Source: Opitutales bacterium (GTDB lineage: Bacteria; Verrucomicrobiota; Verrucomicrobiia; Opitutales; JABSRG01). From it: a DNA stretch of 64,000 bases. The notes beneath the pieces were generated by a model. The model was given only the letters and a program-made list of their open reading frames with translations, made no database searches and was not told the origin of the DNA. A program made the position numbers and the translations under genes. Below are positions 25,871-35,170 of this stretch, piece by piece; positions within the stretch are counted from its first letter, which is position 1; the number at the start of each line of letters is the position of its first letter. The DNA lies in assembly GCA_013215165.1 (NCBI GenBank), contig JABSRG010000005.1, positions 18,110 to 82,109 of the forward strand. The letters run 5' to 3'.

Positions 25871-26460
25871 TCGGGATCAGGATCATTAAAGACCGAAGCG
25901 TATTTGAACATATATATTATTCCCGATGCGGCAGTCAAAACGACGGCTACCCAAAAGAAAGCAAAGCCAGTCCAATAGACGGCTCCAGCCCAATCCACAG
26001 GCAGACCAATATCTCTGAAAAGTGCCTCGCTCATCATCAGCAAAACAATCGCGCCCATCTGGCTGGCAGTTTTATACTTACCTACTTTCTCAGAAGCCAA
26101 AACGAGGCCGCGCGTCGCCGCCACGAGGCGGAGGCCCGTGATCATAAACTCACGCGTGATGATCAAGATCACACCCACCACACAGTATTTTGGCAATTCA
26201 GGAAATGGTGAGACTAACAACCCCACAAACATCCCGATCACAAAAACCTTGTCGATCAGCGCATCCATGAGCTTACCAAAGGTAGACACCTGATCCAGCT
26301 TACGAGCCAAGTAGCCATCCAGCCAGTCTGTCAAAGCGCCCAGTCCAAACATCAGCACCGCCAAAGACATAGCCCAACGGCCATCAGAAAACAGCAGTGC
26401 CAGAATGACAAAAAGCAAGGGAATGCGAGTAAGGGTGAGTATGTTTGGAATAGTCAGCAT
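25867..26460 (-). CDS. pgsA: CDP-diacylglycerol-glycerol-3-phosphate phosphatidyltransferase
   Basis: Makes phosphatidylglycerol phosphate, the committed step to PG and cardiolipin. The 197-residue membrane protein has the full CDP-alcohol motif: LTDWLDGYLARKLDQVSTFG then KLMDALIDK, matching D-x2-DG-x2-AR-x8-G-x3-D-x3-D. The N-terminus MLTIPNILTLTRIPLL is typical of PgsA, which distinguishes it from the PssA at 3530-4267. First gene of the pgsA-pgpA-rarA run; about 280 bases without a gene separate it from coaD and should hold two divergent promoters. Confidence 0.93.
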   Translation of the reverse strand: MLTIPNILTLTRIPLLFVILALLFSDGRWAMSLAVLMFGLGALTDWLDGYLARKLDQVSTFGKLMDALIDKVFVIGMFVGLLVSPFPELPKYCVVGVILIITREFMITGLRLVAATRGLVLASEKVGKYKTASQMGAIVLLMMSEALFRDIGLPVDWAGAVYWTGFAFFWVAVVLTAASGIIYMFKYASVFNDPDPE

Positions 26461-26740
26461 AAAACTGAGGATGGGGAAGCTGGATCAAAAGCGCCCAATC
26501 GACAAGGGTCATTTTGAGAGGTATTTCATATATGATAGCCACCCAGACATCTACATCAACTCGTTGATTCGCGGCGGTAGCCGTACCGATCTTGTTTCTC
26601 CCTCCCGTTCTCTAGCTCTCTATCGTTAACCAATCAGGAACACAGCCATTCTCATTATCCTCACAACAGGGCACCATCCTTGACACGCCACAAGCCGAGT
26701 ACGATTGTCACTGAAATCGAATTCTCATCCTCTGCCTAAC

Positions 26741-27223
26741 ATGAAACGCGCTATCTATCCCGGATCCTTCGATCCGATCACCTACGGCCATCTCGATGTT
26801 CTGTCGCGTGCCGTGCGTATGTTTGACGAGGTAGTCATTGCCGTAGCTAACAACCAGGGCAAAACCCAATTGTTTACAGTCGAAGAGCGCCTTCAGTTGA
26901 TCCAGGAAAACATCGAGGACATTCCCAACACCCGAGTTGAAAGCTTCAGTGGCTTGGTTGTCGACTATGCCCGAAGAGTCGGTGCGGTCGCCCTGGTCCG
27001 CGGCATGCGGGCCATCTCTGACTTCGAGTATGAATTCCAGATGGCTCAGATGAATCGGCACCTCGATGCAGACATCGAAACGATCTTTCTCATGCCCAGC
27101 CCGGAGTATTTCTTCACCAGTAGCACACTAGTAAAACAAGTGTTTCAGTATACCGATCGCGACACCCACTTCGTACCCCCTTCGGTACATGCAGCGCTCA
27201 AAGAGCGTTTGACGTCCCAATAA
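26741..27223 (+). CDS. coaD: Phosphopantetheine adenylyltransferase
   Basis: Fourth step of coenzyme A synthesis. The 160-residue protein has the nucleotidyltransferase motif [16 protein letters not shown], then [20 protein letters not shown] and SSTLVKQVF, all standard for CoaD. The ATG at 26741 gives the usual [12 protein letters not shown] start; upstream in-frame codons are not part of the family. The next gene, an MFS carrier, begins four bases after the stop. Confidence 0.95.
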   Translation: MKRAIYPGSFDPITYGHLDVLSRAVRMFDEVVIAVANNQGKTQLFTVEERLQLIQENIEDIPNTRVESFSGLVVDYARRVGAVALVRGMRAISDFEYEFQMAQMNRHLDADIETIFLMPSPEYFFTSSTLVKQVFQYTDRDTHFVPPSVHAALKERLTSQ

Positions 27224-27227
27224 ATCC

Positions 27228-28544
27228 ATGTCCCAAAAATCAGGCTCCTCGAGCACCAAGAGCACGCTCGGTATTCTCTTTCTGACCATCTTTCTCGATT
27301 TGGTTGGTTTCTCCATCATCTTTCCACTCTTCCCGGCGATGTTGGAGTATTATCTGGATCTGGAAAGCGGAGAGCCGGGTTTCGTGTCACGCCTACACAG
27401 CTTTTTGTTATCCATTTCTGGCGATAACGCAGACCCTTTTCGGGCTACTGTTTTTTTTGGCGGGGCGCTCGGCTCCCTGTATGCCTTCATCCAGTTTTTC
27501 GCCTCACCGCTCTGGGGCGCTCTGTCCGACAAAATCGGTCGCCGTCCCGTTTTATTGATAACTGTAGGCGGGCTCTTCTTAAGCTATCTCCTATGGATAT
27601 TTAGTGCGCGCTTTGAGCTGCTCCTGATCGCCCGCATATTGGGTGGACTGGCCGCCGGAAATATATCTGTCGCGACCGCGGTCGTGGCCGACGTGACAAC
27701 CGCAGAAAATCGTTCTAAGGGCATGGCGCTTATCGGCGTAGCCTTTGGCTTAGGTTTCATTATTGGGCCTGCCATCGGTGGCTTGAGTAGCCAATGGGTC
27801 CTATCAGAAGGCTCCGATGCTTGGTTCGGCCTCCACCCCTTTTCTGTCCCGGCCATCATCAGCGCCGGACTGGCTGCAGTGAATCTGTTATGGATCGCAA
27901 CAAAACTCCCAGAGACCTTACCTACAGAGGGTGAGCTGAACAAGGAACACGCATCTTCGCCTCCCATTTTTCAGCTCTTCCAAATAAAAACACCCGGCGT
28001 CGCATCCCTCATACTCTTTTATTTCTTCTACCTGCTGGCTTTCAGCGGAATGGAATTCACCCTCACCTTTTTTGCAGTCGATTCATTTGCCTACACTCCC
28101 ATGCAGAATGGTTGGATGTTTGTCTTTATCGGAGTCGTATTGATCCTCTGTCAAGGAGGGCTCGTGAGACGCCTTGCACCAAAACTTGGGGATAAAAAAC
28201 TTGGCTTTTCCGGCATGATTATCGGTATTGCCGGCTTTGCGCTATTAGCCTTCAGTGGAGGTAGCCAGGGCATATTCTTCTCTGCACTCACGCTCATCAC
28301 TATCGGGATTAGCTTCGTCAACCCCACCCTATCTGCTCTTGTATCCAATGCCAGCGAAGCCGCCGAACAAGGCCGCGCGCTCGGCATCTTTCGCTCCGCG
28401 GGGAGCCTGGCTCGCGCCGTGGGTCCGATCGTAGCAAGCATACTCTATTTTCTCGGCGCTCCACTCTGGGCTTATCTTTTTTGCGCACTCCTCGGGCTCA
28501 TTGCAGCCGTGGGCATGAAGCGTATCCAAATCGGAGCCGCTTGA
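27228..28544 (+). CDS. MFS transporter of the TetA/drug:H+ antiporter type
   Basis: A 438-residue twelve-helix major facilitator protein. Motif A between helices 2 and 3 reads GALSDKIGRRPVLL, the antiporter motif C region in helix 5 is GVAFGLGFIIGPAIGG, and the N-terminal FLDLVGFSIIFPLFP is typical of the Tet/TCR subgroup. An unusual feature is an insertion of about 30 residues after helix 1 (LDLESGEPGFVSRLHSFLLS), probably periplasmic. It follows coaD by four bases. The substrate is unknown; a drug-resistance role should not be assumed. Confidence 0.87.
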   Translation: MSQKSGSSSTKSTLGILFLTIFLDLVGFSIIFPLFPAMLEYYLDLESGEPGFVSRLHSFLLSISGDNADPFRATVFFGGALGSLYAFIQFFASPLWGALSDKIGRRPVLLITVGGLFLSYLLWIFSARFELLLIARILGGLAAGNISVATAVVADVTTAENRSKGMALIGVAFGLGFIIGPAIGGLSSQWVLSEGSDAWFGLHPFSVPAIISAGLAAVNLLWIATKLPETLPTEGELNKEHASSPPIFQLFQIKTPGVASLILFYFFYLLAFSGMEFTLTFFAVDSFAYTPMQNGWMFVFIGVVLILCQGGLVRRLAPKLGDKKLGFSGMIIGIAGFALLAFSGGSQGIFFSALTLITIGISFVNPTLSALVSNASEAAEQGRALGIFRSAGSLARAVGPIVASILYFLGAPLWAYLFCALLGLIAAVGMKRIQIGAA

Positions 28545-28560
28545 TCCGGTTTTATGAGCA

Positions 28561-28597
28561 AAAAAATGGGGCGGACCCCCTCCCAAGGGTCCACCCC
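28561..28597 (-). terminator. Intrinsic terminator between convergent genes
   Basis: GGGGCGGACCC (28568-28578) pairs with GGGTCCACCCC (28587-28597) with one mismatch. On the minus strand the stem is followed by ATTTTTTT, so it terminates the EF-hand gene; the plus-strand side has only a weak tail but the stem may also protect the MFS transcript. Confidence 0.7.
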
Positions 28598-28678
28598 GAT
28601 GTGTCTGCATCACCTGGTAAAGATTAATTGAGATGTAGCTTACAGAAACCGCTGTTCATCATAGCCGTCCAGTATCAC

Positions 28679-29125
28679 TCATTCACTACCCCCGCGTTTC
28701 TCGCGACGGTCGCGGGCGCGCTCGCCCATCTTGTGGAACACATCGAAAAATTCGCTTTTGGCGATGAGACCATCCCCGTCTTGATCTACACGATTCATGA
28801 TGCGGGCTGCGACATCTGCAGGCGAGCGGGGCTGCCGTTCACCACCCCGTTGCTTAGCTCCGTCTGGGTTTTTGGCTGCCATCTTCGCCCGCCTTTCATC
28901 ACGAGCTGCTTTCATCTCTTCAAACACAGCTGTAAGCTCCAATTCCGATAGATAGCCGTCGCCATCGAGATCTTGTGCATCGACAATACCCTGGAGTTCG
29001 GCCTTGCGTTGTTCCTTGCGCTCAGCGCGTTCCTCTTCACTTAACTTTTCGGACTTAGCATAGGAAACGCCGGTCGTTATGATGGCTAAAGCTGCAATGA
29101 TAACTGTGGTTGTTTTGTTGGTCAT
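28679..29125 (-). CDS. Exported EF-hand protein
   Basis: A 148-residue protein with a signal peptide (MTNKTTTVIIAALAIITTGVSYA) and two canonical EF-hand loops: DLDGDGYLSELE (about 52-63) and DQDGDGLIAKSE (about 114-125). Both have Asp at 1, 3, 5 and Glu at 12, so calcium binding in the periplasm is expected. The linkers are charged and arginine-rich. It is divergent from a two-component pair over 185 bases that contain a palindrome (29235-29250), suggesting that the pair controls it, perhaps in response to calcium or envelope stress. This regulatory link is inferred. Confidence 0.85.
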   Translation of the reverse strand: MTNKTTTVIIAALAIITTGVSYAKSEKLSEEERAERKEQRKAELQGIVDAQDLDGDGYLSELELTAVFEEMKAARDERRAKMAAKNPDGAKQRGGERQPRSPADVAARIMNRVDQDGDGLIAKSEFFDVFHKMGERARDRREKRGGSE

Positions 29126-29234
29126 GAATGATCCCTTTCTTGTAATTTAGATTCTATGTTAGGTTTTAAACTGTTCCGTTTGGGAACTTACCCATAATGA
29201 ACCATGGAAAAGTGAACGTCGCCCGTGCTACTCC

Positions 29235-29250
29235 ATGACAGAATTGTCAT
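29235..29250. promoter_or_regulatory. Palindromic operator-like site
   Basis: ATGACA, four bases, TGTCAT is a perfect interrupted palindrome midway between the divergent EF-hand and response-regulator genes. A further half-site GTGACA follows at 29261-29266, 26 bases on. Spacing and symmetry suit a dimeric OmpR-type regulator; the cognate factor is not proven. Confidence 0.45.
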
Positions 29251-29310
29251 TTTACAAAGAGTGACATTTGACTCAAACCACCGAATACTACGGACTTACA
29301 ACAATAAGGC

Positions 29311-29988
29311 ATGAAAATCCTCATTGCAGAAGATGAAATAAAAATCGCGGACTTCGTCGTAAAAGGCCTCAACACCCAGGGATTTAACACCGACCATTTT
29401 GAAAATGGCCGTGATGCGCTCCAAGCAGCTCAGCTCAATACCTATGACGCGCTTGTCCTAGACATCATGCTGCCTGGGATGGATGGCCTCGCCGTTCTCA
29501 AAGAGCTACGTGCAAAGAAAAACTTCACCCCAGTTATCCTCCTCACTGCCCGATCTGGCCTGGAAGATCGCCTCACTGGACTCAATGCAGGCGCCGACGA
29601 CTACCTCCCCAAACCCTTTTATGTCGATGAGTTGATCGCTCGCCTTTACGCTGTGACACGCCGCTCCACCGGCGAAACGATGACACGGCGCAGCATCGGC
29701 CCCCTCAACCTCGATATCGCACAACGCACCATCCAAGTCGGTGAAGCCATAGCAGAACTCACGACCCGGGAATTCAACCTCCTCTAATACCTGACGCGGC
29801 AACCCGGACGCGTATTTACGCGCGTTCAGATATTAGAACACGTCTGGAACTACGACTTCGATCCCAATACCAACATCGTCGACGTCTATATTCGTCGCAT
29901 TCGCAAAAAACTCGAAGAGCACGACACAAAAGCGCCCGAATGGATCGAATCGGTGCGCGGAGTGGGCTACCGGTTCCGCGCCTTATGA
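29311..29988 (+). pseudogene. OmpR-family response regulator interrupted by a nonsense codon
   Basis: The receiver domain is complete: acidic DE pair near the start, phosphorylation Asp in YDALVLDIMLPGMDG, Thr in VILLTAR and Lys in DDYLPKPF. The winged-helix domain starts normally (TTREFNLL), then reads TAA at 29785-29787 where relatives have Glu, and continues in the same frame (YLTRQPGRVFTR, then DVYIRRIRKKLE and SVRGVGYRFRA) to a TGA at 29986-29988. A single G-to-T change of GAA would explain it. As written, the product is a 158-residue protein without the recognition helix. The end overlaps the kinase start as ATGA. Confidence 0.9.
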
Positions 29989-31466
29989 GCCCACTGCGCT
30001 CATTTAGATTTCGCCTAGGCCTGTGGGTAGCTGGACTCACGACATGCATCCTCGTCGGCGCCACCTTCTTCCTCCTACGTAATGTCTTTGATGCAAAGCT
30101 CAACCAGACGGATCAAGAACTTCGATCGACCGCACTATCTGTCATCCCTCGCCTTGCCGACCTGGGAAGGCCCGCCCCCGACCTACGCCGTCTCCAGCGC
30201 AATGTGGATCGTATCAGCGAAAAAAGCCTCTCCTGGGTTGCCTTCAGTCGACCCGATGGCTCCGCACTCTATGCCTCGCCCACCGCACCCCAGACATATC
30301 AGCCTGCAGACGCATCAAAAGACGCCGCGCAGGATCGCCCACAAATGCCCCTGAATCCTAGAGAAAGAGCCACAAACATACGGCGCTTTCTTGATTCAGA
30401 CAGAAACGGCCGTAACGGAGCATTGAGAAATTTCCTCGACCGCATTGATGACGCGATCACCTATCAATTCGCGAGTCACTCAGAGTTAGAATTCCGAACT
30501 TTAGAGCTTAATTTCCCAGACGGCTCCCTACTCACTGTGGGTCGAAATATGGATAGATTACGTAGTGAAATGCTCAGTATACGGCGGCAAGCATTACGGC
30601 TCTACCCCATCGTATTGTTAGCGGTCGTCGGGATGAGTGTCTGGCTGGCCCACCGTGCATTCTGCCCTTTCCAAAAACTCGCTGGCGATGTAGAAAACGT
30701 GCGTAGCGACGATCTCAGCCAGCGCCTGTCTGATACCCGATTACCCACTGAATTCCATTCCTTCATCGCTGCCATCAATCAAATGCTGGGACGCCTGGAA
30801 CAATCATTCAGCCAAGCAAATCGGTTTACAGCTGACGCCGCTCACGAACTCCGTACGCCGCTCACCATCCTCCAAGGAAATATCGAACAACAACTCCATA
30901 CGGCAGATGAACAGACGCTCCCCACCTATTCCCGTCTCCTGGATGAAGTAAAAAGTCTCCAGATCCTCGTAGATCGACTCCTCACCCTCTCACGGGGCGA
31001 TGCTGGGTCCTTGCTGCGCGACAAGGCTTCAGTTTCCATCAACGCCCTGATCCGAGAGATCGTGGAAGACCTCGAAATCCTCTACGAAGACCGTCCATTT
31101 CAATTAGAAGCGCCATCGGAACATATAGTCTCAGGAGATCCTCAATTATTGAGACAACTTTTCCTCAACCTCCTCACCAACGCCCTCAAATACGGTGCCA
31201 CTGGCGGCACCATTCACATCTCGATCAGGTCCAAAAACTCCGAGATACACATTATAGAAATAGCTAACGACGGCCGCAACATTTCCACCGAAGTGAGAGA
31301 AAAACTCTTCGACCGCTTCTACCGCGCAGAAGATGCTCGCACCAGCACCGGCTTCGGTCTCGGACTCCCCCTTGCCCAAGAAATCGCACGCGCCCACGGG
31401 GGAAGCCTCATCTACGCAGGGCACCAAGCAGGTCGAAACATCTTCCGCATCACTCTCCAAGCCTAA
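29985..31466 (+). CDS. Sensor histidine kinase
   Basis: A 493-residue membrane kinase. I start it at ATG 29985, which overlaps the regulator stop (ATGA) and gives MSPLRSFRFRLGLWVAG. Two transmembrane helices (about 12-32 and 205-225) bracket a periplasmic sensor of about 170 residues. Then come HAMP (about 228-275), HisKA with phospho-His in AAHELRTPLT near 284, and HATPase with N-box LLTNALKYG and G-boxes GFGLGLPLA. It pairs with the preceding, nonsense-interrupted regulator, so signalling to that partner would be lost if the stop is real. Confidence 0.9.
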   Translation: MSPLRSFRFRLGLWVAGLTTCILVGATFFLLRNVFDAKLNQTDQELRSTALSVIPRLADLGRPAPDLRRLQRNVDRISEKSLSWVAFSRPDGSALYASPTAPQTYQPADASKDAAQDRPQMPLNPRERATNIRRFLDSDRNGRNGALRNFLDRIDDAITYQFASHSELEFRTLELNFPDGSLLTVGRNMDRLRSEMLSIRRQALRLYPIVLLAVVGMSVWLAHRAFCPFQKLAGDVENVRSDDLSQRLSDTRLPTEFHSFIAAINQMLGRLEQSFSQANRFTADAAHELRTPLTILQGNIEQQLHTADEQTLPTYSRLLDEVKSLQILVDRLLTLSRGDAGSLLRDKASVSINALIREIVEDLEILYEDRPFQLEAPSEHIVSGDPQLLRQLFLNLLTNALKYGATGGTIHISIRSKNSEIHIIEIANDGRNISTEVREKLFDRFYRAEDARTSTGFGLGLPLAQEIARAHGGSLIYAGHQAGRNIFRITLQA

Positions 31467-31558
31467 GAAAACCGACGCGCCCCTAACCTGGGAACAGCCG
31501 AGCCACAGATCGGCTCAATAGATTAGCGTCCATTCGTGTTCATTGGCGGACCGAAAAA

Positions 31559-32044
31559 TCAAAACTCTAACCGGTTCCCAAACTCAGCACCCGCCGTCTT
31601 ACTTCGCTGATTTATCGCCCGTGACTGACGCGCCTCGATCTGGGCCAGCTCACGCACGAAACCTTCAACTGATACCGCCTCGGCCCCTGCCGCCTCAACA
31701 GCATAGCGAATCATGCGGTCATTCGTTACCACGCGGTAAGACTCAGGGGAATCTGACGCCACAACCCGCTGCTCAATAATCGAGTCAGCCTGCGTGTCCG
31801 CTGACCCATAAGTCACCTCAATCCCCTTCACACCTTGACGCTCCTGCCACCGATCACGGTGCGATTTCTCATGCCGGCTATCAAACACAACTTCCACGGA
31901 TCCACCCCCGAAGTCTTTGAGCACAGACACACGATGAATCAATGCCCGTTGAGCCGACGTCGCTGACGAATCAGCAGATAACAAACCCCTGAGTTCACTC
32001 GAAGCATGAAGCACATTATGACCATCTATGATCCAACGCTTCAT
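31559..32044 (-). CDS. NYN-domain (YacP-like) putative endoribonuclease
   Basis: A 161-residue protein of the YacP/NYN PIN-like fold. The start is ATG 32044, overlapping the TatD stop, giving MKRWIIDGHNVLHAS with the IDGHN metal-binding Asp. Other conserved acidic positions are VVFDSRHE, ADTQADSIIE and VVTNDRMIR, the usual PIN-like pattern. Relatives such as Rae1/YacP are ribosome-associated endonucleases in Bacillus; the same role here is inferred. It is translationally coupled to tatD. Confidence 0.8.
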   Translation of the reverse strand: MKRWIIDGHNVLHASSELRGLLSADSSATSAQRALIHRVSVLKDFGGGSVEVVFDSRHEKSHRDRWQERQGVKGIEVTYGSADTQADSIIEQRVVASDSPESYRVVTNDRMIRYAVEAAGAEAVSVEGFVRELAQIEARQSRAINQRSKTAGAEFGNRLEF

Positions 32045-32823
32045 CACCCCGCACAAAATCGACAAAAATTGTCCTCAACGATCTGATGCAATTCAACCAC
32101 ACCTAGACCCCTAAATTCAGCCAATCCCGCGTAGGCTAAGTCAAGATTCCCGGGATGGTTATGCCCCCCACTGACTACCTGTCGCCCGCTCACCTCCACC
32201 TTCGGGCACATCGACGGCGCGTCAGTCTCTACCAGAATGCGTTCGATGGGGATATGCTCAAACACTGCCCGTTTCTTAACTTGCGACTCCCCCAGAAAAT
32301 AAGTCGAAAACGAAAAGTAGGCTCCCACATCGACCAAGGTTCGAATCAACTCCCGAGGCCCTGAGTATGCGTGAATGAGGAAAGTCTTTGGAAGATCTGC
32401 CGATGCGAGCACCTTCCGCAGTTGGCCCCATGCCTTCAGGCAGTGAATCGTCGCTGGTCTTTTCAGTTCAGCAGCCAACGCCAACTGCGCTATAAACCAC
32501 TGGATCTGTAGATCGATATCGTAACCCTCGATCCATCGATCCAGCCCGATCTCTCCTACCTGAGCACTGGGATGGCGCTTCAGCGTTTCCCTAAGCAGTT
32601 CCATCGTCCCCTCAATCTCCGCAGCATCCTTTACTTGCCATGGATGCACACCAAAAGCAGGTGTCACTCCTTCAAAACGATCCGCGAGCTCAGCTACATC
32701 CTCCCAGTCTTCCGGCTGCGTCCCGTTGCACACGCATTGATACTCAGCACTTTGTTCTTCCAAAAACTCGACAGCCGCCTCAAGGACCTCAGGGAAGTGG
32801 AAATGGCAGTGCGCGTCGATCAT
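32044..32823 (-). CDS. TatD-family metal-dependent hydrolase
   Basis: A 259-residue TIM-barrel nuclease/hydrolase. The metal site HxH is MIDAHCHFHF at the start, then FGVHPW, GEIGLDRW, TIHCLKAW, IHAYSG and VETDAPSM, as expected for TatD. I use the ATG at 32823 rather than the upstream TTG. TatD proteins are 3'-5' exonucleases or D-aminoacyl-tRNA-type hydrolases; the substrate is not determined. It lies between sufE-like and NYN genes on the minus strand. Confidence 0.88.
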   Translation of the reverse strand: MIDAHCHFHFPEVLEAAVEFLEEQSAEYQCVCNGTQPEDWEDVAELADRFEGVTPAFGVHPWQVKDAAEIEGTMELLRETLKRHPSAQVGEIGLDRWIEGYDIDLQIQWFIAQLALAAELKRPATIHCLKAWGQLRKVLASADLPKTFLIHAYSGPRELIRTLVDVGAYFSFSTYFLGESQVKKRAVFEHIPIERILVETDAPSMCPKVEVSGRQVVSGGHNHPGNLDLAYAGLAEFRGLGVVELHQIVEDNFCRFCAG

Positions 32824-32840
32824 TCCCAACTACAATTTAA

Positions 32841-33269
32841 CTAGCTCGCTTGCTCCTCAAGGCAGGCCTCAGCGAAGTTCTTGATCTTCTCACGTATCAG
32901 CCCCAACCCATTCCGACGACTAGGCGAAAGATGCTGAGTGATCCCCAAATCCGCCATAAAATCAGGCTCCACTTCAATCACATCCCGCGGAGCCTCATGT
33001 GAGTAGAACTGGCACAACACCGCAGCGATCCCCTTCACAATTTGCGCATCTGCATCACAATGGTAGATACATTGCCCCTCCTTAAATTCAGGAACCAGAA
33101 ACAGCTGCGACGAACACCCCTCGACCTCAAACATGGGTTGCTTAAATTCCCCATCCACGGATGGATGTTGCTTCCCGATATCGATAATATAGGCGAAGCG
33201 CTCGTAGGGATCCTCAATAAATGACAACTGATCAGCCAGCTCCTGCCGTTTTTGGTCCATAGAACTCAT
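32841..33269 (-). CDS. sufE: SufE-family sulfur acceptor protein
   Basis: A 142-residue SufE/CsdE homologue, which takes persulfide sulfur from a cysteine desulfurase for Fe-S cluster assembly. The acceptor cysteine is C52 in VEGCSSQLFLV (family pattern V-x-GC-x-S-x-W/V). Other matches are YERFAYIIDIGKQ and the C-terminal LSPSRRNGLGLIREKI. No suf operon genes are adjacent, so it is an isolated copy. About 320 bases without a gene separate it from malQ. Confidence 0.9.
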   Translation of the reverse strand: MSSMDQKRQELADQLSFIEDPYERFAYIIDIGKQHPSVDGEFKQPMFEVEGCSSQLFLVPEFKEGQCIYHCDADAQIVKGIAAVLCQFYSHEAPRDVIEVEPDFMADLGITQHLSPSRRNGLGLIREKIKNFAEACLEEQAS

Positions 33270-33461
33270 GAAAACAGTCTCCGAGGAAGCTCTAAGGAAT
33301 CAAGACACGAAAACACTTTAAGAAACCCAAACCACCGAGGCCTTCCAGGACAAGCTCTCAGCAACGCTAATATTAAGATGGGTGAGGGCTACAGGCTACA
33401 ACGGAATAATTGCTGAGGACCCGCCTGCCGTTTATGCCGAATGTAGGTCTGAAAACCAAGG

Positions 33462-33503
33462 CCGCGTGGACAAATTAGCTTGGTCCGTAATTTGTCCACG
33501 CGG
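33462..33503. repeat. Perfect 16-bp inverted repeat (REP-like hairpin)
   Basis: CCGCGTGGACAAATTA at 33462-33477 and its exact complement TAATTTGTCCACGCGG at 33488-33503, with a 10-base loop. It lies in the gene-poor 33270-33586 stretch between sufE and malQ. There is no U-tract on either side. The form suggests a mobile palindromic repeat or a structured RNA rather than a terminator. Confidence 0.75.
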
Positions 33504-33586
33504 ACTAAATGGTTTTGTATTTGAATCGTTGGTATAACTTAACGTTCACCGTCCCATCCAGTAAATCGACTTCATAATTATATTCG

Positions 33587-35116
33587 ATGCCCGCACCTCT
33601 TTTCAATTGGTTACATCAACGCCACAGTGGCTGTTTGGCTCATATCTCCGCGCTGCCCAGCAACTATGGGATTGGGAATTTGGGACGGGGTGCCCGCGCC
33701 TTTGTCGACCTTCTAGCCGATTGCTCGATCTCGCAGTGGCAGATTTGCCCGCTAGGGCCAACCGGATTCGGTGATTCTCCCTACTCTGCTTTCAGCGCAT
33801 TTGCGGGGAACCCTTACTTCATAGACTGGAGTGAGCTCATTGATAACAACTTACTGAGTAAACATGAGCTTTTGCCACTGACGCTCCTACCTCATGATTA
33901 TGTATCCTATGGAGATCTTTATCATCAATTCTGGCCCATAGCCTACCGAGTTGCCCAGCGCTGGGTGAAGGATCCTTTCGATTTGGACGAGGATTACACT
34001 TACAGTCGCTTCCAAAAAGAAGAGTCGGATTGGCTAGAAGACTTTGCCCTGTTTCGGGGCCTGAAATCGGCTTTTAATGGAATCGATTGGACTCAGTGGC
34101 CCAGAAAATACCGGATTTATGCCTCGGCAAAAAAACAGAAGCTGCCCAAAGGTGTCACAGTTGCGGATATAGAAGCCGAGAAATTCCTCCAATATATATT
34201 TTTTCATCAATGGCGAAAGCTGAAGGTATATGCCAAAGAGGTGGGCGTGCAGATTGTTGGCGATCTGCCCATCTTTATTTCTAAAGATTCAGCGGAAGCC
34301 TGGGCCCGGCCCGATTTATTCATCACTGACGCAAAGACAGGATGCCCGTCCGTCATGGCGGGTGTCCCTCCCGACTATTTCTCTGAACTGGGCCAACTCT
34401 GGGGCAACCCTCTCTATGACTGGGCAACGCATGCCTCCGACGGGTATGCATGGTGGTTGAGGCGCTTCGACTCTGCTTTTAATTTTTTCGACATCGTCCG
34501 GCTCGACCATTTTCGAGGATTTGAAGCCTATTGGGAGGTCCCGGCGGGTGCAAAAGACGCACGCGCAGGCACCTGGAAACCCGGCCCTGGAATTGAGTTA
34601 TTCCAAGCCCTAAGAAAGCGGAAGCCCGATGCGCGCATTATCGCAGAAGATCTAGGTACAATAACAGATGAAGTAAATGCTCTGCGCGAGGATTCGGGTA
34701 TACCAGGCATGGCTATTCTCCAATTCGGCTTCGGAGGCTCCTCCGACAATTGGTATCTTCCTCATAATCACGAGGCCAATCAAGCAGTCTATACCGGCTC
34801 GCATGATAATAATACCTCGCTCGGGTGGTACCGCGAAGTTGACGATACCACACGTGATCACCTGCGACGTTATTTCAGAGTAAGCGGAGAAACCCCAGGT
34901 TGGGACCTGATCCGGGCCGCTTACGCCTCACCCTGCCGTATCAGCTTTGTTATGCTACAGGACTTTCTTTCGCTCGGAACGGAGGCCCGTTTCAATCTAC
35001 CCGGCTCCTCGCAAGGTAACTGGAAGTGGCGGGCCACAGCCCGTCAACTCGAGGGTTTCTATCATAACAGCCATCATTACGTCCGTGGGCTCAGCGAACT
35101 GTATGGGCGGCACTAG
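33587..35116 (+). CDS. malQ: 4-alpha-glucanotransferase (amylomaltase)
   Basis: A 509-residue GH77 disproportionating enzyme that transfers maltodextrin segments in glycogen or maltose metabolism. Signature parts are HISALPSNYGIGNLG, CPLGPTGFGDSPYSAFSAFAGNP, DLPIFISKDSAEAWA, IVRLDHFRGFEAYWEVP (nucleophile Asp), IAEDLG (acid/base Glu) and YTGSHDNNTSLGWY (transition-state Asp). Length is right for the short bacterial type. It stands alone on the plus strand and converges with the Mla-type ATPase. Confidence 0.95.
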   Translation: MPAPLFNWLHQRHSGCLAHISALPSNYGIGNLGRGARAFVDLLADCSISQWQICPLGPTGFGDSPYSAFSAFAGNPYFIDWSELIDNNLLSKHELLPLTLLPHDYVSYGDLYHQFWPIAYRVAQRWVKDPFDLDEDYTYSRFQKEESDWLEDFALFRGLKSAFNGIDWTQWPRKYRIYASAKKQKLPKGVTVADIEAEKFLQYIFFHQWRKLKVYAKEVGVQIVGDLPIFISKDSAEAWARPDLFITDAKTGCPSVMAGVPPDYFSELGQLWGNPLYDWATHASDGYAWWLRRFDSAFNFFDIVRLDHFRGFEAYWEVPAGAKDARAGTWKPGPGIELFQALRKRKPDARIIAEDLGTITDEVNALREDSGIPGMAILQFGFGGSSDNWYLPHNHEANQAVYTGSHDNNTSLGWYREVDDTTRDHLRRYFRVSGETPGWDLIRAAYASPCRISFVMLQDFLSLGTEARFNLPGSSQGNWKWRATARQLEGFYHNSHHYVRGLSELYGRH

Positions 35117-35170
35117 TAGCTGTTTTGTTTGGATAGGTTGAGTAATGAATCTGTTTGGGAACTAAGACAC

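Noticed and set aside
26461..26740. Promoter pair between pgsA and coaD
   Set aside because: It must contain promoters, but I could not find a -35/-10 pair with acceptable spacing.
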